A stretch of 64,000 bases of DNA. It comes from Actinoplanes cyaneus (GTDB taxonomy: Bacteria > Actinomycetota > Actinomycetes > Mycobacteriales > Micromonosporaceae). Below are positions 18,030 to 29,144 of this stretch, piece by piece. A program made the translations under genes and the position numbers. The DNA is taken from the NCBI RefSeq assembly GCF_016862095.1, contig NZ_BOMH01000049.1, forward strand, positions 1 to 64,000. The letters run 5' to 3'. The notes under the pieces were generated by a model. The model had not been told where the DNA came from, did not search any database, and saw nothing but the letters and a program-made list of their open reading frames with translations. Position 1 is the first letter of the stretch. Each line of letters begins with the position of its first letter.

Positions 18030-19397
18030 TCACACCTCCTTCGACTCGGAGTCGCCGCCCACGGCGGCCGGGGCGCGCTCGGCGACCGCACGACGGGCAC
18101 GGGGGCTCGGGGGGACCTGCAGATCCATCGGGGGGACCGGGAAGCTGCCGGGTGGGCGGCGGGCCAGTTCCTCCTCGATGGAGCGTTGCTTGGGCTTCTC
18201 CTTCGACGGCCAGGCCCAGGCGATGACCAGCACGACCAGCGCGATCGCTCCGGTGGAGATCCACCGGGCCTCGTCCGAGAGCGCGCCGCTGCGGGCGATC
18301 TTGAAGTAGGCCAGGAAGAGGATCCAGACCAGGTTGATCGGGATCAGGATCTTCCAGCCGAACCGCATGAACTGGTCGTAGCGCAGCCGGGGCAGCGTGG
18401 CCCGCAGCCAGATGAAGCCGAACAGCAGCAGGAACACCTTGGCGAAGAACCAGATCAGCGGGAAGTAGCCGGAGTTGGCGCCCTCCCAGAACGTGGTGAT
18501 CGGCGCCGGGGCCCGCCAGCCGCCCAGGAACAGCGTCGTGCAGAACGCCGAGACAGTGATCATGTTGATGTACTCGGCGAGGAAGAACAGGGCGAACTTG
18601 AACGACGAGTACTCCGTGTGGAAGCCGCCGACCAGCTCGGACTCCGCCTCGGGCAGGTCGAATGGCGCCCGGTTGGTTTCACCGACCGCCGCGATCATGT
18701 AGATCAGGAAGCTCGGCAGCAGCTGCAGGCAGTACCAGCCGGGCATGGTGATCTCGGCGCCGAAGATCTTCGTGGGATCTCCGGCCGCCTGCGCGGCGAC
18801 GATCTGCGAGGTGCTCATCGACCCGGCCTGCATGAAGACCGCGACGATCGAGAGACCCATGGCGACCTCGTACGAGATCATCTGTGCACTCGACCGCAAG
18901 CCGCCCAGCAGCGGGTACGTCGACCCGGACGCCCAGCCCGCGAGCACCACGCCGTAGACGCTCATCGACGAACAGGCCAGCAGCACCAGCACCGAGACCG
19001 GCACATCGGTGAGCTGCAGAGCGGTGCGGTGACCGAACATGTTCACCACGCCGCCGAACGGGATCACCGCGAACGCCGTGAACGCCGTCGTCGCCGAGAT
19101 CACCGGGGCGATGAAGTAGACCACCTTGTCGGCGGTCCTCGGGATGATCTCCTCCTTGAACGGCAGCTTCAGGCCGTCACTGAGCGAGGTCAGCCAGCCC
19201 TTCGGCCCGACCTGGTTGGGGCCGGGCCGGACAGCCATCCGGGCCACGACCTTGCGCTCATAGTTGATCGTGAACAGCGTCAGCAGGAGGAGCAGGACGA
19301 ACAGGCCGACCAGCTTGATCAGCACGATCCACCAGACGTCCTGCTCGAACGACTGCAGGGTCGGGTCCTCCGCGTGCGCCGCGAGCACGTGGATCAT
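18030..19397 (-). CDS. nuoH: NADH-quinone oxidoreductase subunit H
   Basis: This 455-residue membrane subunit (about eight helices) forms the quinone-access chamber with NuoB and NuoD. The segment ERKVVARMAVRPGPNQVGP is the conserved NuoH loop, and FDLPEAESELVGGFHTEYS is the acidic quinone-site loop. ATG 19397 overlaps the nuoG stop by four bases. A ~45-residue cytoplasmic C-terminal tail rich in Pro and Arg extends beyond the usual E. coli length. Confidence 0.96.
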   Translation of the reverse strand: MIHVLAAHAEDPTLQSFEQDVWWIVLIKLVGLFVLLLLLTLFTINYERKVVARMAVRPGPNQVGPKGWLTSLSDGLKLPFKEEIIPRTADKVVYFIAPVISATTAFTAFAVIPFGGVVNMFGHRTALQLTDVPVSVLVLLACSSMSVYGVVLAGWASGSTYPLLGGLRSSAQMISYEVAMGLSIVAVFMQAGSMSTSQIVAAQAAGDPTKIFGAEITMPGWYCLQLLPSFLIYMIAAVGETNRAPFDLPEAESELVGGFHTEYSSFKFALFFLAEYINMITVSAFCTTLFLGGWRAPAPITTFWEGANSGYFPLIWFFAKVFLLLFGFIWLRATLPRLRYDQFMRFGWKILIPINLVWILFLAYFKIARSGALSDEARWISTGAIALVVLVIAWAWPSKEKPKQRSIEEELARRPPGSFPVPPMDLQVPPSPRARRAVAERAPAAVGGDSESKEV

Positions 19398-21891
19398 TGG
19401 TCAACTCCCTCGGCGAGGATCGGGCCCGGCAGACCGGCCGACAACCGGACCACCGCACCGGCGGTGACGCCGAGGCTGCGGCGCACCGTCGAGCCCGGCG
19501 AGTTGGTCGGCAGCCACACCACCTGCCGGGGCAGGTCGGCGATCTCGGCGGGCAGCGTCACCGAGCCGCGGTCGGTGCGCACGGTCAGCAGATCGCCGTC
19601 GGCGACCCGCAACTGCTCGGCCAGCTCCTTGCCGAGCCGGACGACCGGCGGCCGGGCGGTGCCGGCCAGCACCTCGTCGCCGTCGAGCAGTGAGCCCAGG
19701 TCGATCAGCTGATGCCAGGTGGCCAGCACCGCGGCACGCTCGCCGGGCTCGGCCAGCGCCTGCGGGGCGACCGCCGGCAGCTCGACCCGCGTCGTGATCG
19801 CCGGCATGGCGCCCAGCTCACGGCGGACCGCCTGCACGTCCCCGGTGTTCAGGGTGACGTCCAGCTGCGCCGCGATCGCCTCCAGCACCCGGCCGTCGGT
19901 CATCGCCGTGCTGCCCCGCAGGACCGTCTCGAAGGACCGCAGCCGGCCCTCCCAGTCCAGATAGGTGCCGGACTTCTCCACAGCGGGCGCGACCGGCAGC
20001 ACCACGTCGGCCCGCTCGGTCACCGCACTCCTGCGCAGCTCCAGGCTGACCAGGAAGGGAACCGCGTCGAGCGCCTGCTCGGCGAGGACCGGGTCGGCCA
20101 GGTCGCCCGGGTCGACCGCGCCGACCAGCAGACCGCCCAGCTTCCCGCCGGCCGCCGCCGCGATGATCGCGTCGATGTCCCGGCCCGGCCGGTTCGGCAG
20201 CGTGCCGCCGTCGACGGACCAGGAGATGGAGAGCTCGGCCCGGGCCGACGGGTCGCTGACCGGACGGCCGCCCGGCAGCAGGTTCGGCAGGCAGCCGGCC
20301 TCCAGGGCACCCCGGTCACCGGCCCGGCGCGGCACCCAGGCCAGGCGCGCTCCGGTCCGGGCGGCCAGCGCCGCGGCCGCGGAGAGCCCGCCCGGCACGG
20401 TGGCCAGCCGCTCGCCGACCAGCAGGAGGCTGCCCGGCGCGCTGAGCGCCCCGGCGACCGCCGGGTCGGTGTTCAGCAGCCGGGCCTCGTCGCCCGGAAC
20501 CGCCGCGACGAGCGCGGCGCCGAGCTTCTCGAAGCCCCGGGACAGGAACGGCGCCACGGCCGTGACCTGCAGCTTCTTCTTGGTGTGTGCCTTGCGCAGG
20601 CGCAGGAAGAGGATCGGGCACTCCTCCTCCGGCTCCAGCCCGACGATCACGGCGGACGGGGCGTTCTCCACCTCGGCGTACGTGACGTCGGAGACACCGG
20701 CGACCGCGGCGGCCAGGAAGTCCGCTTCTTCGGCGACGTCAGCCGGGGAGCCGGTGGCCCGCACCGGCCGCGCCCGGAAGTCCACGTCGTTCGTGTTCAG
20801 GACCAGACGGGCGAACTTGGCGTACGCGTACGCGTCCTCCACCGTCAGCCTGCCGCCCGGGAGCACCCCGACGCCGCGGTCCCGCGCCGTGCGAAGTCCC
20901 TCCGCGGCGGCGACCAGCGCCTCGCTCCACGACGCCTCGCGCAGCTGCCCGGTGCTCGAGTCGCGGATCAGCGGCGTGGTGATCCGGTCGTTGGCGCTGG
21001 CGTAGCGGAAGCCCCACCGGCCCTTGTCACAGTTCCACTCCTCGTTGACCGCCGGGTCGTCACCGGCGAGCCGGCGAAGCACCTTCCCGCGGCGATGGTC
21101 GGCTCGCATCGAGCAGCCGGCCGCGCAGTGCTCGCAGGCGGTCGGGGAGGAGACCAGGTCGAACGGGCGGGCGCGGAACCGGTACTGCTCACCGGTGAGC
21201 GCGCCGACCGGGCAGATCTGGATCGTGTTGCCGGAGAAGTACGAGTTGAACGGGACGTCCCCCTCGCCCTCGCCGGCCTGCCCGTCGCCGGTGCCCTCGC
21301 CGCCGAAGAAGTCGTCGCGGTAGACGTTGATCTGCTCGCCGGAGGAACGGTCCATCAGGTCGATGAACTTGTCCCCGGCGATCTCCTCGGAGAACCGGGT
21401 GCAGCGCTGGCAGAGCACGCAGCGCTCGCGGTCCAGCAGCACCTGGCTGGAGATGTGGATCGGCTTCTCGTACTCCCGCTTGTGCTCGTGGAAGCGGGAG
21501 TCGGCACGGCCGGTGCTCATCGCCTGGTTCTGCAACGGGCACTCGCCGCCCTTGTCGCAGGTCGGGCAGTCCAGCGGGTGGTTGATCAGCAGCAGCTCCA
21601 TCACGCCGGCCTGGGCCTTGGCCGCGACCGGAGAGCTGAGCTGGGTCTTCACGATCATGCCCTCGGCCACCGTCTGGGTGCACGAGGCGACCGGCTTGCG
21701 CTGGCCCTCCACCTCGACCAGGCACTGGCGGCAGGCGCCGGCCGGGGCCAGCAGCGGGTGGTCGCAGAACCGCGGGATCGCGATCCCCATCCGCTCCGCG
21801 ACCCGGATGACCAGCTCGCCCTTCTCGGCCTGCACTTCGACGCCGTCGATGGTGAGCGTGACGGTGTCGGCTCGTTTGGCTACGTCAGTCA

Positions 21892-21892
<1 letters not shown>
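19394..21892 (-). CDS. nuoG: NADH-quinone oxidoreductase subunit G
   Basis: This 832-residue peripheral-arm subunit has an N-terminal ferredoxin-like [2Fe-2S] domain (FCDHPLLAPAGACRQCLVEV), the His-ligated N5 region (CPTCDKGGECPLQ), a [4Fe-4S] motif (CVLCQRC), and CEHCAAGC at the start of the molybdopterin-oxidoreductase-like domain that fills the C-terminal half. ATG 21892 forms TGATG with the nuoF stop codon. A variable linker rich in Gly/Glu lies near residue 205. It relays electrons from NuoF to NuoI. Confidence 0.95.
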
Positions 21893-23204
<1,312 letters not shown>

Positions 23205-23208
<4 letters not shown>

Positions 23209-24272
23209 TTCTGCTCCTCCGTGCCCTGGCTGACGATGCTTTCGCCGCGCGTGCTGTCCCCGGCCGGCTTGCCGTCGCCGGCCGGTGCGTTGGCTGCCAC
23301 CCCGGCGCGCTCGGCGGGCGTTTCCGCGGGCGGCTGGGTGGCCTCGGTCGTACCGGTCCGGTCCGGCGTGGCCATCGTGGGGTTCCGCTGTTCGGCGGTC
23401 CGCACCTCCGGGTCCTTGACGTCCCCGGTGTCGGTGGTCCGGCCGGCGTGCCGGCGTTCCTCGACCTTTCCCGCGACCGCCTTGACGGCTGCCGTCGCGG
23501 CCTGCACCACGCCGGCGACCTTGCCCGGCTTCTCCGCGCTCTCCTCACGCGGGGAGGGCTTGGTCTTGGTGATCGGGGTGTCCGGGTCGAAGCCGGCGAC
23601 CGCGATCCCGTGCTGCTCGGCGAGGCGCACCCCGCGCAGCGTCGGCGCGCCGGCCACCCCGTCACCGACCGCGCCCTCGCGCGGATCGGCGAAGCCGGCC
23701 AGCTGGTACTGCATCTCCTTGAGCGAACAGATCCGGGCGCCCCGGGCGGGGGTCGGCCGTTCGCCGGCGGTCAGGCTGTCGACCAGCGCGACCGCGGACT
23801 CCGGGGTGGCCTGGTCGACGGTGAAGTCGTAGTTGACCGTCACCACCGGCGCGTAGTCGCAGGCCGCGAGGCACTCGGCGTGCTCCAGCGTGATCCGCCC
23901 GTCGGGGGTGGTCTCGTCATGCCCGACACCGAGGTGCTCGGTGAGCGTGTCGTAGACCTCCTGCCCGCCCAGCACGTTGCAGAGGGTGTTGGTGCAGACG
24001 CTGACCAGGTACTCACCGGTCGGCCGGCGCTTGTACATGGTGTAGAAGGTGGCGACCGCACCGACCTGGGCCTTGTTAATGCCCAGCACCTCGGCGCAGA
24101 AGGCCACCCCGGCCGGGCTGACGTGCCCCTCCTCGGTCTGCACCAGGTGCAGCAGCGGGAGCAGCGCGGAGCGCTCCCGGCCGGCCGGGTAGCGCGCCAG
24201 GATCTCCCGCGCGGATCCCAGCAGCTTCTCCGCGAGCGGAGCGGCTGCCGGAGTGAACTCTGTCGTGGTCAT
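23205..24272 (-). CDS. nuoE: NADH-quinone oxidoreductase subunit E with long C-terminal extension
   Basis: The first ~175 residues are a normal thioredoxin-fold NuoE with [2Fe-2S] ligands in VCTNTLC and ECLAAC, working with NuoF at the electron entry point. The protein is 355 residues, well beyond the ~165-250 typical of the family. The extra ~150 residues are Ala/Thr/Pro/Lys-rich low-complexity sequence, with one short helical segment near residue 260 (VVQAATAAVKAVAGKV). ATG 24272 forms TGATG with nuoD. The extension has no visible cofactor motif. Confidence 0.94.
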
Positions 24273-25597
24273 CAGCGATCACACCCACCCATCACGGGGT
24301 CCAGCGACGCGCCGCCGGCGATGACGTCGGCGAGCAGCGCGCCCTCGGCCATCGCCGGGATGGCCTGGAGGTTGACGAAGCTCGGCTCGCGGTAATGCAC
24401 CCGGTACGGGTGGGTGCCGCCGTCGGAAACCGCGTGAACGCCGAGTTCGCCCCGCGGATGCTCGACCGCGACGTAGACTTGACCAGGCGGAACCCGGAAG
24501 CCTTCGGTCACGAGCTTGAAGTGGTGGATCAGCGACTCCATCGACTGGCCCATGATCTTGGCGACGTGTTCCAGGGAGTTGCCGAGACCGTCGACGCCGA
24601 GCGCGAGCTGGGCCGGCCACGCGATCTTCTTGTCCTCGACCCAGATCGGGCCGGGCCGGAGCCGATCGAGCGCCTGCTCGACGATCTTGAGGGATTCCTT
24701 GATCTCGGCCAGCCGCACGAGGTAACGACCCCAGACATCCGCCGTGGTCGCGGTCGGGACGTCGAACTCGTAGTTCTCGTAACCGGCGTAGGGCATGGTC
24801 TTGCGCAGGTCCCAGGGCAGGCCCGCGGCCCGCAGCACCGGGCCGGTGATGCCCAGCGACAGGCAGCCAGTTACGTCCAGGACGGCGACCCCCTGCGTGC
24901 GCTTCTGCCAGATGACCTGGCCGGAGAGCATCGCCTCGTATTCCTTGAGCTTCTTCGGCAGGTAGGCGAGGAAGTCCCGGATCTTCTTGACCGCCGAGTC
25001 CGGCAGGTCCTGAGCGAGGCCGCCCGGCCGGATGTACCCGTTGTTCATCCGCAAGCCGGAGGTCTCCTCGAAGATATCGAGGATGTACTCACGCTCGCGG
25101 AAGCCGTACAGCATCATCGAGATCGCGCCGAGCTCCATGCCGGTGGTGGCCAGCCAGACCAGGTGCGAGGCGATCCGCTGCAGCTCCATGAACATGACCC
25201 GGATCGTGCTGGTCCGCTCGGTGATCTGATCGGTGATGCCGAGCAGCTTCTCCACCGCGAGGCAGTACGCCGTCTCGTTCGACATGTTGGACAGGTAGTC
25301 CATCCGCGTGACGAACGTGACGCCCTGGGTCCAGGTCCGGTACTCCAGGTTCTTCTCGATCCCGGTGTGCAGGTAACCGACCACCGGGCGGGCCGCGGTC
25401 ACCGTCTCGCCCTCGAGCTCCAGCACCAGCCGGAGCACGCCGTGCGTGGACGGGTGCTGGGGACCCATGTTGACGACGATCTTCTCGTTGCTGAGCGGGT
25501 CGATGCCGGACGTGACGCTGTCCCAGTCGCCGCCGGTGACCGTGAAGACCCGGCCCTCGGTGGTCTCTCGCGCGCTCGCGTACTCAGATGTGGTCAC
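24272..25597 (-). CDS. nuoD: NADH-quinone oxidoreductase subunit D
   Basis: This 441-residue quinone-site subunit shows the diagnostic GPQHPSTHGVLR loop near residue 40 and the [NiFe]-hydrogenase-derived fold throughout (YLHTGIEKNLEYRTW, RMNNGYIRPGG). GTG 25597 was chosen: GGAGGG lies upstream and it overlaps the nuoC stop as GTGA. The frame is open further upstream inside nuoC but has no homologous sequence there. It reduces menaquinone together with NuoB. Confidence 0.96.
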   Translation of the reverse strand: MTTSEYASARETTEGRVFTVTGGDWDSVTSGIDPLSNEKIVVNMGPQHPSTHGVLRLVLELEGETVTAARPVVGYLHTGIEKNLEYRTWTQGVTFVTRMDYLSNMSNETAYCLAVEKLLGITDQITERTSTIRVMFMELQRIASHLVWLATTGMELGAISMMLYGFREREYILDIFEETSGLRMNNGYIRPGGLAQDLPDSAVKKIRDFLAYLPKKLKEYEAMLSGQVIWQKRTQGVAVLDVTGCLSLGITGPVLRAAGLPWDLRKTMPYAGYENYEFDVPTATTADVWGRYLVRLAEIKESLKIVEQALDRLRPGPIWVEDKKIAWPAQLALGVDGLGNSLEHVAKIMGQSMESLIHHFKLVTEGFRVPPGQVYVAVEHPRGELGVHAVSDGGTHPYRVHYREPSFVNLQAIPAMAEGALLADVIAGGASLDPVMGGCDR

Positions 25598-26313
25598 TGG
25601 TAGACCCTCCGCTGGTCGGGCGGCGGGATCTCGGCGCCCTTGTATTCCACGGGCACCCCGCCGAGCGGGTAGTCCTTGCGCTGGGGATGGCCCTCCCAGT
25701 CGTCCGGCATCAGGATCCGGGTGAGGTTGGGGTGGCCGGGGAAGACGACGCCGAACATGTCGTAGATCTCCCGCTCCTGCCAGTCGGCGGTCGGGTAGAC
25801 CCCGGTGACGGACGGGACGGGCACGCCGTCGGCGACGCTCACCTCGAGACGGACCCTCCGGCGGTACGTCATCGAAGTCAATTGATAAGCGATGTGGAAT
25901 CGCCGCTCGTCGCTGCCCAGGTAGTCCACGGCATCGACGGAAGAACACAGCTCGAACCGCAGGGACTCGTCGTCCCGCATTACCTGACAGACATCCGTGA
26001 TTCTCTCGGGCCTGATGTGAAGTGTGAGTTCCGCCCTATCCACCACCACTTTCTCGATGGCTTCGGAGAAGGCCGGATAAGCTTCCTCCAACGCGTCATA
26101 GACGTCGTCGAAGTACCCGCCATAAGGCCGTGGGCTGTCAAAAACAGCAGGCCGCGGGCGGACCAGACGACCGAAGCCGGAGACGTCGCCGGTGCCTGTG
26201 ACGCCGAACATCCCTTTATCGGGGCTGGGTGGGGTCTGCGCGGGTGCATCGATATTCGCGCCGGTCGTTGCGGTAGCGGGAACGTTACCGTCAGTTCCTG
26301 GTTGAATACTCAT
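25594..26313 (-). CDS. nuoC: NADH-quinone oxidoreductase subunit C
   Basis: This 239-residue hydrophilic subunit has an N-terminal ~50-residue Thr/Pro-rich leader not needed by the core fold. The conserved C-terminal block includes ADWQEREIYDMFGVVFPGHPN-type sequence followed by the LMPDDWEGHPQRKDYPL motif. ATG 26313 overlaps the nuoB stop by four bases. NuoC is separate from NuoD here, unlike the fused NuoCD of E. coli. Confidence 0.95.
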   Translation of the reverse strand: MSIQPGTDGNVPATATTGANIDAPAQTPPSPDKGMFGVTGTGDVSGFGRLVRPRPAVFDSPRPYGGYFDDVYDALEEAYPAFSEAIEKVVVDRAELTLHIRPERITDVCQVMRDDESLRFELCSSVDAVDYLGSDERRFHIAYQLTSMTYRRRVRLEVSVADGVPVPSVTGVYPTADWQEREIYDMFGVVFPGHPNLTRILMPDDWEGHPQRKDYPLGGVPVEYKGAEIPPPDQRRVYQ

Positions 26314-26978
26314 TTGCCCTCCCGCAAATGCGGCTGGAGTTTCATCCAGTTCTCGATCCGCAATTGCTCCTCGCGGCCTTCCTTGACGGCCTGCGTCCAT
26401 TCCGCGCGGCGAACCTTGTCCGCCCGGTAGGACGACGGCATGGCGCCCGGCGCGACGATCGGCAGCTTGCCCTCGGCGCGGCGTTGTTCCAGCATCTTGC
26501 GCCCGTTCGGGCCGAGCGGCTGGGCCATCACCTTCTCGCGCATCTTGAGGATCGCGTCGATCAGCATCTCCGGCCTGGGCGGGCACCCGGGGAGGTAGAT
26601 GTCGACCGGCACGATGTGATCGACACCCTGCACGATGGCGTAGTTGTTGAACATGCCACCGGACGAGGCGCAGACGCCCATCGAGATCACCGAGCGCGGC
26701 TCGGGCATCTGGTCGTAGATCTGCCGGACGACCGGGGCCATCTTCTGGCTGACCCGGCCCGCGACGATCATCAGGTCCGCCTGACGGGGCGAGGCGCGGA
26801 ACACCTCCATGCCCCAGCGACCGAGGTCGTAGTGCGGGCCGCCGGCCGCCATCATCTCGATGGCACAGCAGGCGAGGCCGAAGGTCGCACCCCAGAACGA
26901 CGACTTGCGCGCCCAGTTCGACAGCTTCTCGACCGAGGTCAGAAGGATGCCGCTGGGCAGCTTCTCTTCGATTCCCAT
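26310..26978 (-). CDS. nuoB: NADH-quinone oxidoreductase subunit B (N2 cluster)
   Basis: This 222-residue subunit binds the terminal [4Fe-4S] cluster N2 with ligands in GLACCAIEMMA, MGVCASSGG and LPGCPPRPE. It transfers electrons to menaquinone at the NuoB/NuoD interface. ATG 26978 lies five bases after nuoA; the open frame extends upstream inside nuoA without homology. A basic C-terminal tail of ~40 residues exceeds the E. coli protein. Confidence 0.97.
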   Translation of the reverse strand: MGIEEKLPSGILLTSVEKLSNWARKSSFWGATFGLACCAIEMMAAGGPHYDLGRWGMEVFRASPRQADLMIVAGRVSQKMAPVVRQIYDQMPEPRSVISMGVCASSGGMFNNYAIVQGVDHIVPVDIYLPGCPPRPEMLIDAILKMREKVMAQPLGPNGRKMLEQRRAEGKLPIVAPGAMPSSYRADKVRRAEWTQAVKEGREEQLRIENWMKLQPHLREGK

Positions 26979-26983
26979 GGTTA

Positions 26984-27349
26984 TCAGTCCCAGTTGAGGC
27001 CGCCGCGCCGCCACACGTACGTGTAGGCGATGAAGACGGTGACGATGAACAGGACCATTTCCACGAAACCGAACAGGCCGAGCGCCTGGAACGAGACGGC
27101 CCACGGGTAGAGGAAGATGGTCTCGATGTCGAAGACGATGAAGAGCATCGCGGTCAGATAGAACTTCACCGGGAATCGGCCGCCGCCGACCGGTTGGGGG
27201 GCGGGCTCGATGCCGCATTCGTAGGCGTCCATCTTTGCCCGGTTGTAACGCTTCGGCCCGACGATCGGTGCAACGGACACCGAGAACAACGCGAAGAGCG
27301 CGCCGAGGATCAGCAACCCGACGATCGGGACGTATGGGTTGATCGTCAT
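26984..27349 (-). CDS. nuoA: NADH-quinone oxidoreductase subunit A
   Basis: This 121-residue, three-helix membrane subunit carries DAYECGIEP in the loop and FLTAMLFIVFDIETIFLYPW-type helix 2 (here YLTAMLFIVFDIETIFLYPW), both NuoA signatures. ATG 27349 was chosen over GTG 27355 because GGGAG lies five bases upstream of it. It is the first gene of nuoABCDEFGHIJKLMN. The 82-bp gap to menJ carries a Rex-like palindrome. Confidence 0.95.
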   Translation of the reverse strand: MTINPYVPIVGLLILGALFALFSVSVAPIVGPKRYNRAKMDAYECGIEPAPQPVGGGRFPVKFYLTAMLFIVFDIETIFLYPWAVSFQALGLFGFVEMVLFIVTVFIAYTYVWRRGGLNWD

Positions 27350-27366
27350 CTTCACTCCCGTACGAC

Positions 27367-27382
27367 TGTTAGCCGCTTAACA
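27367..27382. promoter_or_regulatory. Rex-like palindrome upstream of nuoA
   Basis: TGTTAGCCGCTTAACA is an imperfect inverted repeat (5 of 6 arm positions) 18-33 bp upstream of the nuoA start. It resembles the TTGTTAA-N4-TTAACAA form of Rex operators but departs from the TGTGAA form used in Streptomyces. Rex control of nuo is known in Streptomyces; its presence here is inference. Confidence 0.4.
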
Positions 27383-27431
27383 CTAGTTTTTCGCTTTTGT
27401 ATCCCTTTGGTCGGGGTGCCCGATTCTGCCG

Positions 27432-28724
27432 TCAGACGGCGGGCGCCACCTTGGTCAAGCCGTTGATGATGCGGTCCATGGCGTCGCCACCGCGCGGGTC
27501 GGTGAGGTTTGCCAGGAGCTTCAGGACGAACTTCATCAACGTCGGGTGCGGCATGCCGTGCTTGGTGGCCAGCCGCATGATCTGCGGGTTGCCGATCAGC
27601 TTCACGAACACCCCGCCGAGGCGGTAGTAACCGCCGAACCGCAGGCTCAACTCGGCCGGGTACGCCCGCAGGGCGCGCTCGCGCTCCGGACCCGCCGGAC
27701 GGGCCAGCGCCTGGACCGCGACCTCGGCGGCCAGCTCGCCGGACTCCATCGCATACGCGATGCCCTCACCGTTCATCGGGTTGACCATGCCACCCGAATC
27801 GCCGACCAGCATTACCCCGCGGGTGTAATGCGGCACCCGGTTGAAGCCCATCGGGAGCGCCGCGCCGAGCGTCGGACCCTCCGCGTTCGCCTCGTCCCGC
27901 ATCCCCCAGTCCTCCGGGGTGGAGCCGAGCCAGTCGGTCAACAGGTGCCGATAGTTGGTCTTGCCGAAGGCGTCCGACGAGTTCAGGATGCCGAGGCCGA
28001 CGTTCACCCGGCCGTCGCCGAGACCGAAGATCCAGCCGTAACCGGGGAGGAGCCGGCTCGGGTCCTGCGCGCTGCGCAGCTCGAGCCACGACTCCAGGTA
28101 GTTGTCGTCCGCCTTGACCGCGGACCGGTAGTAGCGCCGGACGGCCACGCCGAGCGGGCGGTCGTCGCGCTTGGCCAGCCCGAGGGCCAGCGGGAACTTG
28201 CCGGAGACACCGTCCGCGGCGATCACCAGCGGCGCACGGTACTCGACGGGCTCCTTGCCCTCACCGACTCTGGCCTGGACGCCGATCACCTGACCGTCCT
28301 CGTCGAGGACCGGGCCGGTGACGTTCACGTTCGTCCGCAGCAGGGCGCCGGCCTCGACCGCGCGCTCGGCGAGCATGTCGTCGAAGTCCATCCGGGTGCG
28401 GACCAGGCCGTAGTTGGGGAAACTCGCCAGCTCCGGCCAGTCCAGCTCGAGGCGGACACCGCCGCCGATCACCCGCAGGCCACGATTGTGCAGCCAGCCG
28501 GCCTTCTCCGAGGTGTCGATGCCCATCCGCACCAGCTGGCGGACGGCACGCGGGGTGAGACCGTCACCGCACACCTTCTCGCGCGGGAACTCGGTCTTCT
28601 CCAGCAGCAGGACACGAATGCCGTGCCGAGCAAGGTGGTAGGCGGCCGCGCTGCCACCGGGACCAGCCCCGACCACGATCACGTCCGCTTCGTCAGCGAC
28701 AGTGGATGGCGAGTGGTCGTTCAC
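27432..28724 (-). CDS. menJ: geranylgeranyl reductase family FAD enzyme (MenJ-like menaquinone reductase)
   Basis: This 430-residue protein starts with an FAD-binding Rossmann fold (VIVVGAGPGGSAAAYHLARHG, glycines from residue 19) and continues with EKVCGDGLTPRAV, the signature of the geranylgeranyl reductase family. A second FAD motif is LVGDSGGMVNPMNGEGI. Actinobacterial members such as mycobacterial MenJ saturate one isoprene unit of the menaquinone side chain. Position next to menG and directly upstream of nuoA on the same strand supports that role; archaeal-type lipid reductases are the alternative. A strong Rex-like operator lies 25-42 bp before the ATG. Confidence 0.82.
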   Translation of the reverse strand: MNDHSPSTVADEADVIVVGAGPGGSAAAYHLARHGIRVLLLEKTEFPREKVCGDGLTPRAVRQLVRMGIDTSEKAGWLHNRGLRVIGGGVRLELDWPELASFPNYGLVRTRMDFDDMLAERAVEAGALLRTNVNVTGPVLDEDGQVIGVQARVGEGKEPVEYRAPLVIAADGVSGKFPLALGLAKRDDRPLGVAVRRYYRSAVKADDNYLESWLELRSAQDPSRLLPGYGWIFGLGDGRVNVGLGILNSSDAFGKTNYRHLLTDWLGSTPEDWGMRDEANAEGPTLGAALPMGFNRVPHYTRGVMLVGDSGGMVNPMNGEGIAYAMESGELAAEVAVQALARPAGPERERALRAYPAELSLRFGGYYRLGGVFVKLIGNPQIMRLATKHGMPHPTLMKFVLKLLANLTDPRGGDAMDRIINGLTKVAPAV

Positions 28725-28748
28725 GGTGCAGCCTCCGATCTGCAGTGC

Positions 28749-28766
28749 TCGTGAATTAGTTCACAA
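28749..28766. promoter_or_regulatory. near-consensus Rex operator upstream of menJ
   Basis: TCGTGAATTAGTTCACAA fits the Rex consensus TTGTGAA-N4-TTCACAA with a single mismatch in the two 7-base arms. It sits 25-42 bp upstream of the menJ start, where it would overlap the promoter or 5' leader. Rex is the NADH/NAD+-responsive repressor of respiratory genes in actinobacteria; rex itself is not in this window. Confidence 0.6.
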
Positions 28767-28840
28767 GCATGCCTCGTTCGGAGTCTAGGCCGACTATCGA
28801 CGATCTTTGCACCCAGGGCGACCGGATTGTTTCAGCGCGC

Positions 28841-29101
28841 CTAACGAATCGGGTCAGATTCTCCCAAAACCCGCTCAGCCATCCCACGTGCCGGACCGTC
28901 GAGATGATCTCGGATGGTGCCGTCCATCGCGCGGTCCAAAGCGACGATCAGTTCCTCTACCAGGTCCTGCGCCAACAGGGGATCTTGAGCGGCGACCATC
29001 CGGATACGCGTGGCCAGCTCGGTCGCGCGACGCTCGCCGGCTTCGCCCTCGTCGATCGCGATGTCGATGTCGGTGTCCTCTAGCTGCCCGATTTTCGTCA
29101 T
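28841..29101 (-). CDS. small acidic hypothetical protein
   Basis: This is an 86-residue frame between menG and menJ on the same strand. The N-terminal third is acidic (MTKIGQLEDTDIDIAIDEGE) and the rest is predicted helical with balanced charge; there are no cysteines, signal peptide or membrane segment. It is not recognised. ATG 29101 has only a weak GAAG upstream. Its spacing (116 bp to menJ, 235 bp to menG) and codon pattern are compatible with a real gene, but there is no independent proof of translation. Confidence 0.5.
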   Translation of the reverse strand: MTKIGQLEDTDIDIAIDEGEAGERRATELATRIRMVAAQDPLLAQDLVEELIVALDRAMDGTIRDHLDGPARGMAERVLGESDPIR

Positions 29102-29119
29102 GACTTCGAGCTAAACAGC

Positions 29120-29144
29120 CGTTTCGCTCCGCGTACGCGAAACG
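29120..29144. terminator. hairpin upstream of the 86-residue gene
   Basis: Arms CGTTTCGC (29120-29127) and GCGAAACG (29137-29144) form an 8-bp stem with a 9-base loop, in the gap between menG and the small acidic gene. It could terminate the menG transcript or lie in the leader of the small gene. Confidence 0.4.
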
